Below the pieces are notes generated by a model that was not told the origin of the DNA, made no database searches, and saw nothing but the letters and a program-made list of their open reading frames with translations. From Ariolimax columbianus (Eukaryota > Mollusca > Gastropoda > Stylommatophora > Arionidae), in assembly GCA_036924085.1 (NCBI GenBank), contig JAVGWX010000018.1, positions 19,833,464 through 19,897,463 on the forward strand: a stretch of DNA of 64,000 nucleotides, in the 5' to 3' direction. Positions 43,626 through 53,964 of the stretch are shown piece after piece. The stretch's first letter is position 1. Every line of letters starts with the position of its first letter. A program made the translations under genes and the position numbers.

Positions 43626-44054
43626 CCTAGCAGGTTGCAGTGTTTCCATTCTTTGCTCCCTTTTCTAGCTTCTTTAACACACTGTTTCAACTATCTGACC
43701 ATTAATTTTCTTAGTTTCCTTGCCGTCAATTATTAATTCTCTTGACCTTTTTTTTTGTAAATTTTTACATACCAAAATTTTGTATCATCGTGTTTTTAAA
43801 CCTTAAGCTTATACATACATTGTGCTTAATATAATTCTTTGTTGTTTTGAAGAGATGTTCAGACCATACATTTTTGTGCTATTTAAAAAAATATATAAAT
43901 CACCACTGACTGGGGCGTTATTCATTTCTTCTCTTTTGTATCACTTTCTTTTTTGTTTGTGGTTTGTTTATTTGAGTCCAAACGAGATAGACTCTCATTT
44001 GAAATAAAATACAATATCAGATTGCGGTCCCCCCCCCCCCAAAAAAATTATTTA

Positions 44055-44222
44055 GTACTACAGTGGATTCCGAATTACTGTGGGATAATTGGAAACAAAA
44101 AAGCAGATCAGCTCGCAAAAGCCGGAAGTGGCAGCATGCAAACTCGCCATCCACAGTGCTATAAAGAAGCAAAGGCACTCATTAAACGATCTATGAGGAC
44201 AGAATGCAATGACCGCTTGTAA
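44055..44222 (+). pseudogene. RNase H C-terminal LINE fragment
   Basis: VLQWIPNYCGIIGNKKADQL, then AKAGSG and YKEAKALIKR. The H of the usual PSHCGI box is Y, and E of GNE is K. It lies next to a poly-C tract (44029-44040). Different family from LINE-A and -B. Confidence 0.7.
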
Positions 44223-44780
44223 AGGAAAATCGCTGATTGACTGACATGCATTGCGAATTAATTTCTATAGGTTTCACCCCTTCGCTACCAAAAAAACGAG
44301 TAACAGAACACTGCTCCTCTTTTGTGCATGTCAGTAATGGGGCGGCCATCTTTTAATTGCAATTATGACATCATATTGTTTGTCTGCCAAGTGATGGCAC
44401 GCGCAAGACACTCTTGACATCCTTAGCAATATATAAGCAAGTTACAATGCAAAGACATATTTTTTTTTCTTTCTATCCCATTGTTAAGGTTTTCATTTCA
44501 AGCCCCCTCATAGATTAATAGTTGGGGAGGTGGGGGGTCCTATGGTTATCCTTTCCATCCCCGGCAGAAGTCAGACAGGTATCAAGCTCCTTACGATCAC
44601 AGAGTTGAGCGTGATGCACTAGGAGATGTGCAAAGCTCAGTGCCGAGCTAAAACAATTCTGAGGAGCCCATGGCGAGCCTTACCTTCCCCACCAACATAT
44701 GGGGCCCAGAGAGGTGATCTGTATCCGTCATTTTCGCCACGTTTCAGATTTACCCTGAAGAGTCACCTCACACTTTTTTT
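44223..44780. other. Stretch without a supported gene
   Basis: Short frames only; no domain or repeat recognised. Confidence 0.4.
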
Positions 44781-44789
44781 TTCATTATT

Positions 44790-45040
44790 ATTTGTTTTGC
44801 GTTCGCCTTATTTCTACAACCCCAAGGTGGTGTGCGTTGCATTGTGGTTTTCATTTTGCGCCTGTCGGCCCAGTGCATCCGATTTCAACATGCATTTTAT
44901 GTAAAGGTCTGCTTCCTTCTGCATTTTCTAAGGATTTGCTTCCCCGGGGTAACGGCCGGTGCTGTGATGGGGATCGAACCCAGTACCTTCTAGTTGTGAG
45001 CCGTGCCACTTAACCACTAGCTCATGCCGTCCCCATACTT
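44790..45040 (-). mobile_element. SINE-1 copy, minus strand
   Basis: Box B GGGTTCGATCCCC and box A GTGGTTAAGTGGCACGG (minus strand), core TCGGCCCAGTGCATCCGATT on plus, then GCGTTCGCCTTATTTC near the tail. Near full length. Confidence 0.8.
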
Positions 45041-45124
45041 TATGAAAACAAGCTGTTGCAAGACAGAAAGTGAAACCATAAAGCCGCAAGGAAAAAGAAA
45101 ATATATACATTAGAGTGTTGGCAC

Positions 45125-45870
45125 TCCAAGATCACATCATCCAATGACTGAAAGAGGGGTTACTATAGTCAGTCATTACTGAAAGGGGCTACTAGAGTCA
45201 GTCTATGACTGAAAGGGGCTACTATAGTCAGTCATTACTGAAAGGGGCTACTATAGTCAGTCTATGACTGAAAGAGGGGCTACTTTAGTCAATAATTACT
45301 GAAAGGGGCTACTATAGTCAGTCTATGACTGAAAGATGGGCTACTGTAGTCAGTCAATGACTGAAAGAGGGGCTACTATAGTTAGTCATTACTGAAAGGG
45401 GCTACTATAGTCAGACTATGACTGAAAGGGGCTACTATAGTCAGTCTATGACTGAATGGGGCTACTATAGTCAGTCTATGACTGAAAGCGGGGCTACTAT
45501 AGTCGGTCTATGACTGAAAGGGGCTACTATAGTCAGTCTATGACTGAATGGGGTTACTAAAGTCAGTCTATGACTGAAAGAGAGGCTACTATAGTCAGTC
45601 TATGATTGAAGGAGGGGCTACTATAGTCAGTCTATGACTGAAAGAGGGGCTGCTATAGTCAGTCTATGACTGAAAGCGGGGCTACTATAGTCAGTCTATG
45701 ACTGAAAGGGGCTACTATAGTCAGTCTATGACTGAATGGGGCTACTATAGTCAGTCTATGACTGAAAGCGGGGCTACTATAGTCAGTCTATGACTGAAAG
45801 GGGCTACTATAGTCAGTCTATGACTGAATGGGGTTACTAAAGTCAGTCATTACTGAAAGAGGGGCTATTA
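45125..45870. repeat. ~30-bp minisatellite with internal dyad
   Basis: About 25 copies of TGACTGAAAGGGGCTACTAT plus AGTCAGTCTA, with 29- to 32-bp variants (AAGAGGGG, AAGCGGGG, AATGGGG). AGTCAGTCTATGACTGA contains the inverted words TCAGTC/GACTGA, so each unit junction can pair with itself. Confidence 0.9.
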
Positions 45871-45911
45871 GTGTAAATGCATCTTTTCTAATTAATTGCC
45901 ACATTTCTAAA

Positions 45912-46280
45912 TTGTTCTTCTTCATCGTGCGTTTTCAAACTCTCGCCACCAAGTCCTGACAACGGTTTAGCAAGCAGCAGCCTCTCACAGGATGCCCGGG
46001 TAAGTCTCAGTTTGTCCTCTAGTCATTTTGTTAGTGTCCACGTCTCGGCACCGTAGCACATCGCAGGGAGTGCAGTGGAGTTTAAGAGGGAGGCTTGCAG
46101 GTCTTTGTCATGACAACCGTCCAGAACCGAGTTAAGAGATGAGAAGGCTGCCCAACCCACGCGGCCACGTCTTGTCAGGTTCCAGGTTATTCTCCATATT
46201 AAGAAGACGTTCATGATAAATGTACTCGTTGACATCCTCTAATCGCACCTCGCCAAGGAGGAGGACTGGATCGTAGACAA
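45912..46280 (-). pseudogene. LINE-G RT C-terminus and 3' end
   Basis: Minus strand: VLLLGEVRLEDVNEYIY, then RGRVGWAAFSSLNSVLDG, LPAMCYGAETWTLTK, then TKMTRGQTETYPGIL-type text in broken frames. Its 3' end (GGTGGCGAGAGTTTGAAAAC then GCACGATGAAGAAG) is nearly that of SINE-2. Confidence 0.8.
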
Positions 46281-47225
46281 TTATAATTAGATATATACAA
46301 CTATCATGAGCTGTTGGTATAGATAAATATTTCTATGGTCCTTCTATAATAAAATGGTTGAGCAGGGTCTCTCTAACACTTCATCCCCAACTACTGTTTA
46401 TATTATGTGACATAGTATTTTACCAATGTGATACTGCAAGGCAAAATTCTGCCGAAATTAGTTTAAATAACATTTGGCTACCTGGCATCAGACACTGATG
46501 AGACAGTCATCCAAGGACTTGTGTGAGATGATTGTACTGATTAAGCTGGGGTTTCCGGGCAATGATAGAACAGACAATTTTGCAACACAAGCATCCATTA
46601 TGGACACTTTGGATATGAATACGCAGTAGCGAAGTGTGGTGATAATTGTAGGGTAAGCTGAGTCATGAACATAAAGGGGCACACTTAACGATGTTGAAAC
46701 AATGTTGAAAGTACTTCGTGTTTGTGCTGAATGAGAGAGTAGAAACCCATGCTGTCGACGTACTTCTGCTGTGATCTGAGTTGTCTAGGTTTTCTTGTAA
46801 ATCAGTTCTAAACGTTTTTGTTTCATTTCTGAAAAACATGTCTCTCTCTCCCTCTCCTTTAACACGTGATCAAATCACAAAACTAAACAAAACTGCTGAA
46901 ATGACATTTTAAACGCACTTTGAGAGCTTGGAATGTGACACTCTCAGCCAGGGAAGGCCGGCCTAATTTGTGGCTGTGAGGAAAAAGTAGAGCCGTCATG
47001 ACCGTCTAGTTAACAAATAGACCTGATTCCGACGCTGTATTAGGCTGGACGCAATCAACTTACCGTTCCAACAGATAAATCCACTTTGCCGCTTCGTGCG
47101 TTTGCTAACATATCACTACGTTGAATAAAAATGGCCATTACAATTTCAATTTCTAATTTATTTCACATCTGTTCTTTGCAAAGGGATGTCTTCTCTAATT
47201 TTTCAAAAGCGTTTGAGATAGCTCA
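46281..47225. other. Stretch without a supported gene; one short shared repeat
   Basis: No gene recognised. AAGCTGAGTCATGAACATAA and CACTTAACGATGTT (46646-46696) recur at 60512-60556. Confidence 0.45.
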
Positions 47226-47227
47226 GC

Positions 47228-47770
47228 CTATCCTGTCTTTACTAATGCTTCGTTACTGTGAATAAGAGTGGAATTTACAATTATATTAATGACCGCCAAT
47301 AGATCAATCAGCAATACACGGAATACATCATGATGTAGCATGCCCTTGCAGAAGGTCGCTCCCATCACAAGTCGTTTGAAAGAAACACGATCTCTCGTCA
47401 AAGCTCCAGCATGCCCCAGAGTCATTACCGAGCATTCCTTGACATCTTAGGTGCCATCACCTTCTTGATCTGCCTCTTCCCCTTTTGCCGGGCCTCACAC
47501 CTTGCATTACCGTTCTCTCAAGACCGTTGTGTTTTCTGATGTTGCCAGAGTTTTTACATTTTATGTTCATGATATAATTTATGAACCAGTTCTTCTCTAA
47601 ACTCAACCCTTGTCGAATATCTATATTCTTATTTGTTTTCGGTCCAAGGTGTTCTATAACATATCGACTAGAATGACTTATTGACTTTTGGGTAACTGTC
47701 CATGTTTCGCAGCCGTATGCTTCTACGAAAACACACACGTTGATCAAAATGTTCACCTTTCTTGGTTTGC
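47228..47770 (-). pseudogene. LINE-F RT C-terminal fragment, minus strand
   Basis: EAYGCETWTVTQKS, NIDIRQGLSLEKNWFINYIM, HNGLERTVMQGVRPGKRGRG, then in another frame TLGHAGALTRDRVSFKRLVM and GATFCKG. It matches the end of LINE-F at 59.4-59.8 kb with frame breaks. Confidence 0.85.
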
Positions 47771-48039
47771 TGGTATTCTACCATAGTTTCCTCGGGAAAC
47801 AGAAATTTAAATTCAAAAGAGAATTGAACAGATTACGGGCGCATGAGAGGACGGAGTGCGAGTGTGTACAACCAGCGAGTTATATGAACCATCAGTATCT
47901 ACACTAGATCCCATTTGCTGAGAAGGACTGAGCACCTATGTATCTGCTCTTAACACAATGGCGTCGACTCTTAACAGAACACTACACACCACCTGTTATT
48001 GTTTAACAAATAATATGTAAAACTATGTTATGGGAACAG

Positions 48040-48510
48040 AGACGTTGGTCTGGTCAGGCATAACATACTGAACAGGACGTCGCGTCAGGGTCAGGCATAA
48101 CATACTGACCAGGACGTCGTGTCAGGGTCATGCACAACATACTGACCAGGACGTCGTGTCAGGGTCAGGCATAACATACTGAACAGGACGTCGTGTCAGG
48201 GTCATGCACAACATACTGACCAGGACGTCGTGTCAGGGTCAGGCATAACATACTGAACAGGACGTCGTGTCAGGGCCAGGCACAACATACTGAACAGGAC
48301 GTCGTGTCAGGGTCATGCACAACATACTGACCAGGACGTCGCGTCAGGGTCAGGCACAACATACTGACCAGGACGTCGCGTCAGGGTCAGGCACAACATA
48401 CTGACCAGGACGTCTCGTCAAGGCCAGGCACAACATACTGACCAGGACGTCTCGTCAAGGCCAGGCACAACATACTGACCAGGACGTCGCGTCAGGGCCA
48501 GTTACAATGT
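48040..48510. repeat. 37-bp minisatellite grown from the exon-like repeat
   Basis: AACATACTGA recurs at 48062, 48099 and 48136 (37-bp period), about 12-13 copies. On the minus strand a unit reads GGTCAGTATGTTGTGCCTGA, i.e. GQYVVPD, the same text as the end of the adjacent exon-like copies (GLGQYILPD). It directly abuts copy 2. Confidence 0.9.
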
Positions 48511-48682
48511 ACTGCTCAAGACCACAATCTTTCTTCCATGTCTCTTTACCTGGAAACCGGCTGTTTTCAAGGCAGTCGTCTGACGAGATGTGGATCGATG
48601 TGATCACCATAGTAGTGAGCGCCACGTAGATGAAGCCAAACATAGCAAAACCACCTGGAGAACCTCTGTCTACCTTCATCAA
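48455..48682 (-). pseudogene. Exon-like repeat family, copy 2
   Basis: 75-codon minus frame: MKVDRGSPGGFAMFGFIYVA, LTTMVITSIHISSDDC, WKKDCGLEQYIV, then minisatellite-encoded text. The hydrophobic segment FAMFGFIYVALTTMVIT could be a membrane segment. A 2-nt deficit relative to copy 3, just after ITSI, shifts the frame. Confidence 0.6.
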
Positions 48683-48940
48683 CTAGGAGAAGAAGACTAA
48701 CGTCTGGTCAGGTAAAATATACTGGCCAAGACCCTCACCTCGGCTTCCTCGCAGCCCTTCTTGGTAACGGGCTGTTTTCATGGCAGCCTGGCTAACGAGG
48801 TGAGGGATCAACGTGATCCCCGTAGCAGTGAGTGACAAGCAGATAAAGCCAAGCAAAGCACAATCGCATGGAGGACCCTGGTCCACTTTCATCAGCACGC
48901 TCGGGATGTGAGGAAAGCTACTGCAACCCCTCACTTAACG
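48683..48940 (-). pseudogene. Exon-like repeat family, copy 3 (frame intact)
   Basis: 83 codons: RGCSSFPHIPSVLMKVDQG, CALLGFICLSLTATGITLI, PHLVSQAAMKTARYQEGL, RGSRGEGLGQYILPD. Hydrophobic segment at about residues 27-44. It keeps the frame seen in the 31.1-kb copy. If coding, it would be a small membrane-anchored or signal-anchored segment; no splice sites were established. Confidence 0.5.
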
Positions 48941-49540
48941 TCCTTTTCAGGACGCACACACGAATTAACTACTCATTGTAACCATCAACAACAACACGTT
49001 TTTCAGTCACTCTTTGTGTCAACAATGTTGTTATTGTCCGTCCCATAGACATTACATTCAAAAACGATTACAAAGCACCATAAAACATAGAATGACATAA
49101 AGTACAAAATGGTGATGACAAGCAAAGAAAACAAAAACACAAATCAATCCATCACCAGCTTGATACCACCTCCAAATGAACGCCCACTCCATTTCTAGAA
49201 ACAATTCACAACAATTAATACTGATAACACATGGTACACGCCAAGAACGCGCTATCAATAACGTGAAACATGAAATGTGATACCTTTCGCATCTGTTTAA
49301 TGCGGTCACTCTAATTAATCTAATTAACAAATTGATTGCAAACATAAATAGGCTTTTGTTTTGTAATGTTATGTTAAACAGCTGTCAGACTGGTTGCCGG
49401 GAGGGATCAGTGTGTGCGTGTGTGTATGTGTGGCAGAGTTTATAAGATGATCACTGCTACAATGAGAGCGTGTGTAAGTGGTACCTAACTGTGCGATCTG
49501 ATTCCTCAAACGTAGCAGGCTCTAAAGAATATGATTGGGT
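48941..49540. other. Stretch without a supported gene
   Basis: A (GT)n-rich tract near 49410-49432; otherwise only short frames. Confidence 0.4.
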
Positions 49541-49544
49541 TTTT

Positions 49545-49797
49545 TTTGTTTTTGTTTTTTTGCGTTCGCCTTATTTCTCTAATCCCAAAGGCGGTGTGCG
49601 TTGCCCTGTGGGTTTTTTTGCGCATGTCGGCCTAGTGCATCCGACTTCAGCATGCATTTTATGTAAGGATCTGCTTCCTCCTGCATTTTATAAGGGTCTG
49701 CTTCCCCGGGGTAACGGCCGGTGCTGTTATGAGGATCGAACTCAGCACCTTCTGGTTGTGAGCCGTTCCACTTAACCACTAGGCCACGCCGTCCCCC
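49545..49797 (-). mobile_element. SINE-1 copy, minus strand
   Basis: Same anatomy as 44.8 kb: tail T-run, GCGTTCGCCTTATTTC, core, GGTAACGGCCGGTGCTGT, box B remnant GATCGAACTC (plus) and box A. Tight similarity to 44.8 and 50.9 kb. Confidence 0.82.
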
Positions 49798-49964
49798 AGA
49801 ATTTGCATGAAAACACTCCCGACATTAACGCGGAAAAATTTGTCTACAGAGTGTGGAGTAGCTACGGTGTTTGAAGGAAAGCTCCAGAAACTATTCTTCA
49901 TTTATTACATCTTGTTGATATTTGTGCTTTTATCTTGAAAATTATGTTTTGTTACCTTGTGTTG

Positions 49965-50235
49965 CAGTTTACAGCAAAGCTGTTATTTCTGCGGATTTCG
50001 ATGCAGCGCATCCAGTTTCATAACTGCAGTTTGTGAATCGAGTTTGTCTTCTTTCTTCGATCCCTCTTCTCTCAGCAAGTCTGCATAGATGTAGACTGTT
50101 TCCAGAGCCGCCACTTGGAGGAGTGTACGATCTTACTCGGATTGGTAGACTCTGACGTAAACCCTTAGCTATGAGTCGCTGACTCTGACACACGCCTCCA
50201 GTTACGAGTCAGTTCATTCACTGCTGCCTCTCTTA
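49965..50235 (-). mobile_element. Old SINE-2-related fragment
   Basis: GTTTACAGCAAAGCTGTTAT, CTTCTTTCGATCCCTCTTCT and AGCAAGTCTGCATAG follow the SINE-2 order on the minus strand. Similar age to 10.2-10.4 kb. Confidence 0.5.
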
Positions 50236-50860
50236 CGATATACGAATTGTTAGTTAGTTAGTTCTCTTTCCACTTATGCCGGTGAGCGCCGTGGGGAGCT
50301 TAAGTCGCCTGTCCTGGGTCAAGCGCGTTGCGTCGGTCGTTGTGAGTTCCTGTTATTGCACAATCACTATAGTGGTATCTATCTAACTGTCCTGTGTCCG
50401 GTCTCCCCTCATGTCGCCAGATCTACCAGCGTTGTAAGTCATCAGTAGACGTTGTTAAGGGTGCATTCTCATGAGATTACCAAACCAACGTATTATGTGC
50501 TTGGAAATGTACTCTAAACAAGACACAGTGGCGACCTATTTCGGATGGCTTCGTTTCTTAGTCTTGTCTTTCCTGGCGACACCTATATCTTCCTCAAACT
50601 TAATTTCACACGTTACAATTCTGCTCTCATGCTCCTTAGGCAAAGCACATGCTTGGCACTGGTAGCACAGAGTCGGCATACGTGTTTTGTTTATCAGCTG
50701 TTGCCGTGTAAACAAAACTAAAGCCCGGGCGTCTAAGTCGTGGTGACAGCTGATTAGTCCCAGCAGATGCTTTCTGACATAGTCTCGATTTCCCCGTCCG
50801 CAGAAAAAAACAAATAGTGCCCACATACCTGAACTCTTCGGCTTTTTCAAGAGCAGTATC
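50236..50860. other. Stretch without a supported gene
   Basis: No domain in any frame; a TTAG microrepeat lies near 50250. Confidence 0.4.
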
Positions 50861-50863
50861 ATC

Positions 50864-51140
50864 GACACTTATAGGGACCTCGTGGGCTAGTGGTTTAGTG
50901 ACACGGCTCACAACTAGAAGGTGCTGGATTCGATCCCCATCACAGCACTGGCCGTTACCCCGGGGAAGCAAACCCTTAGAAAATGCAGGAGGAAGAAGAC
51001 ACTTACATAAAATGAATGCCGAAGTCAGATGCACTGGGCCGACAGGCGCAAAATAAAAACAACAGTGCAACACACCGCCTCGTGGATTCGAGAAATAAGG
51101 CGAACGCAAAAACAAAAAAAACAAAAAAAATGGACACTTA
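50864..51140 (+). mobile_element. SINE-1, plus strand, full length with 8-bp TSD
   Basis: GACACTTA at 50864-50871 and 51133-51140. Head GGGCTAGTGGTTTAGTGACA (box A) and GGATTCGATCCCC (box B), body CCGTTACCCCGGGGAAGC, core GAAGTCAGATGCACTGGGCC then GACAGGCGCAAAAT, 3' part AAATAAGGCGAACGCAAAAA and an A-rich tail. Best reference copy for this family in the window. Confidence 0.88.
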
Positions 51141-51416
51141 GGTCCTGCTGAATCACATAGTTTCTGTTTTCGTCTCGTTAATTCGTATGTTGCATTTGGC
51201 ACAGGCTGTCACAGAGTTCATGTGAATGTACAAGTGTATTTTCATCGTCGTACACAGACACAGATCATCTGCGAAGAGCAATTGGTTTATTGAGTTCTGT
51301 TCTATTTATGATGTCTCTATGACTGGATTCTGCTGTGGTTTTGTCCATGTAAATGTTGAACGAAGAAAACCTTGGATATTTACTGGAGCCGATCTTCGGT
51401 GTGGGTAGGGACACTG

Positions 51417-51739
51417 GTCTGATTTGGCTTGGCTTGGTTTCGTTCGTTCTCAATCTCCCGCTACCAAACAAGTTTACAGCTTCACTGCAATATTTGCACC
51501 TTTCGGTCCAACACATTCGACTTCAGCAAGCATTTTTCAGTACCGGGTTAGCATTCCCTCTTCGATCCCTTCTCCTTAACCAGTCTGCCCTGCTGCAGCC
51601 TGTTATGCAGGATCACCGCGTGGAGGTGTAGAAGGGTTTTGGTAGCTTTGGTTCGCTGGCCCTGACGCTAGCAGTCAGCCTTGGTCGCTGGTCCCTGCAG
51701 CTCATGCGCTGCTCAGCATCTTGATCCCTGTCTGATGTG
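51417..51739 (-). mobile_element. SINE-2 copy with 10-bp TSD, unexpanded
   Basis: GTCTGAT(T/G)TG at 51417-51426 and 51730-51739. It contains one GGCCCTGACGCTAGCAGTCA word (51658-51677), the single-copy state of the 33-bp array at 35.9-37.1 kb. The tail is not GAA-rich here. Confidence 0.78.
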
Positions 51740-51914
51740 TACTAATAACGATACCTCGCTGAGACTAGTGTCTACATGCTTTTAAAGGGCACGTTTGGTT
51801 ATACAAATGACAACGAGGTAATATCCTTAACGCTTGAGACATGAAAATGACTTTTATTTCAATTTCTCTCAAATTAAAGTTAAATATGATAAGTATATAA
51901 TGTCGTATTCACAT

Positions 51915-52480
51915 ATTTGGGCGGAGCGATTGCTACTTCAGGTGGCACAGAGGCAAATGTGAAGGCTAGAATTGGAAAGGCAAGAACAGCATTCCTGTTA
52001 TTAAATAATAAATGGAAAGAAAGAATAATACCAAGTTTAGGTTGCTTAATTCCAATGCCAAGTCAGTTCTCCTGTACGGAACGGGAGAACGACAAAGGTA
52101 AGACAGAGGAAACTTAAGTCGTTCGTCAATAAATGTCTATGGAAGATACGTGGCTGACAAGACATGGTGAGGAATGAATACCTATGGGACAGGAGCCAAC
52201 AACAGCCAATGGAGCTACAGGTTAGACGTTGGAAATGGGATTGGATAGGACACAGGCTACGAAAACTGCTAACAGACATGCCAGATAGGCCCTGACGTGG
52301 AATCCACAGGGGAAGAGGAAGATATGTAGACAAAGAAACTGCTGGAGAAGACACTATGACAATGAACTTGCGTTCCCTGACCTCAACTGCAGAGAGACAG
52401 AAAGGGCAGCTCCAGATTGAACCTGCTGATTGAGAACTGTCAGTAGACAATGCCGAAAGCATCGATGAGCATTACTGGAC
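51915..52480 (+). pseudogene. LINE-H RT C-terminal fragment
   Basis: GGAIATSGGTEANVKARIGK, ARTAFLLLNNKW, then in other frames WEWDWIGHRLRKLLTDM, RGIHRGRGRYVDKETAGEDT. This is the region after the YLGS box of a common animal LINE. Frameshifts and stops throughout. Confidence 0.75.
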
Positions 52481-52639
52481 GATTCGTTCCTCACCGTGAT
52501 TGGTCCATGTCTCTGGAGTACCATATTGATGTGGCTGGGCTCATTCGATCGTCCGTTCTTCTCAGTAAGTGTCTACCACTCCCCCGCCCCAACGATGTTT
52601 TATCGTGTCTGCATAAATAACTGCATCTTCTCACAGGGA

Positions 52640-53170
52640 CAACTGACGTGTGTCCTAGTTATCATGACATTTTATGCGCTGGCTATGAAGTTCATGCGTC
52701 TGCCAAGGGAGGTTTGGGCAGATCTGAGTTTGGACTCCATCTCCTTCGTGAGTGTCCATGTGGAAGAAAGAGGTGTGCGGGCTTTGGTCGTGGATGTTGT
52801 CTAGCACCGGCTATATCGATGAGAGAGCCGCCCAACCCGCGCGACGCCATCTTGTCAACTCTGGGCTTAGGTCGTTCTGCATGTGGAGCAGATGTACTCG
52901 TCCACGTCGTTCATTCTCTCTCCATCCAGGAAGACTGGGTCGCGGGAAGCGAAGCGATAGTGCATGACTTTTGTCTTGGACGTGTTCATTTTGAGTCCAG
53001 CTTTCTTTCTCTCTCGGCTGAGAGTTGCTAGCATTTCCTTGGCGTCTGCGGCTGCCTCCGTGATGAGTACCAGATGTACTGCAAAGCGAAGGTGGTTTCA
53101 GCAGCCTATCATTTATGTTGATGCCAAAGGTATCCCAGTCGCGACGAGCATTGATGATATAATGTTACTA
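52640..53170 (-). pseudogene. LINE-G RT palm fragment, minus strand
   Basis: DTFGININDRLL, LLRFAVHLVLITEAA (FADD box mutated to FAVH), DAKEMLATLSRERKKAGLKM, NTSKTKVMHYRFASRDPV, then RRAGWAALSSI. Same family as 45.9-46.3 kb but covering more of the palm. The catalytic Asp pair is lost. Confidence 0.75.
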
Positions 53171-53455
53171 AGTGCCTTACTGAGGAAAATGACGTACTGG
53201 CACGATGGACAGAGTACTGTTCCAAGTTATATTACTATGAAGGACGAAACGAACCTGAGAAAACAATCCCCCCCACCCCCCCAACATCAACAAATATAGA
53301 GGATAACCAACTGATAACGAAGGAAGAGGTAACTGCAGCGGTAAAGACATTGAGAAGAGGGAAGGCGGCCGGCGTGGACAATATACCAGCAGAGCACTTA
53401 CAAGCAGGTGGAGAGGTAGTGGTGGAAGGCGTGACACACATCTGCAACACAATAT

Positions 53456-53890
53456 GTGCGACAGGAAACTGGCCGGACTTTTGGACGAAATCAATGGTTA
53501 CATAAGTCTGGAAACCTAAAGCTATGCCAAAATTACAGAACAGTAAGCCTCATTAGCCACCCTAGCAAGGTCAAGCTTAGATTAATCATCGACCGATTGA
53601 AACCCCAAGCAGAGAACATCATTGCCGAGGAACAAGTAGGGTTCAGATCGGGAAGAAGCACTACAGAACAGATATTTAATTTAAGGCTGCTTAGCGAGAA
53701 ATATCTAGACCAGCAGCAAACACTGTATCATGTGTTTGTGGATTTTAAGAAGGCGTTTGATAGGGTATGGCATAAAGCGCCATGTGTAACCACGAGGATG
53801 TATAAAATCAACGGAAATATTATAACGGTCCTTGAAGAAGCACTACAGAACAGATATTTAATTTTAGGCTGCTTAGCGAGAAATATCTAG
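53456..53890 (+). pseudogene. LINE-D RT, first part
   Basis: NYRTVSLISHPSKVKLRLII, AEEQVGFRSGRSTTEQIFNL, then FVDFKKAFDRVWHKAP (motif A). The frame runs into the duplicated copy and stops. Upstream frame 53315-53450 (KAAGVDNIPAEHLQAG) is shifted. Confidence 0.8.
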
Positions 53891-53964
53891 CACAGCAGCA
53901 AACACTGTATCGTGTGTTTGTTGATTGTTAAGAAGGCGTTTGATAGGGTATTTCATAAAGCGCT

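Noticed and set aside
50870..50950. tRNA gene (plus strand)
   Set aside because: Head of SINE-1; five related copies with bodies and A-rich tails.
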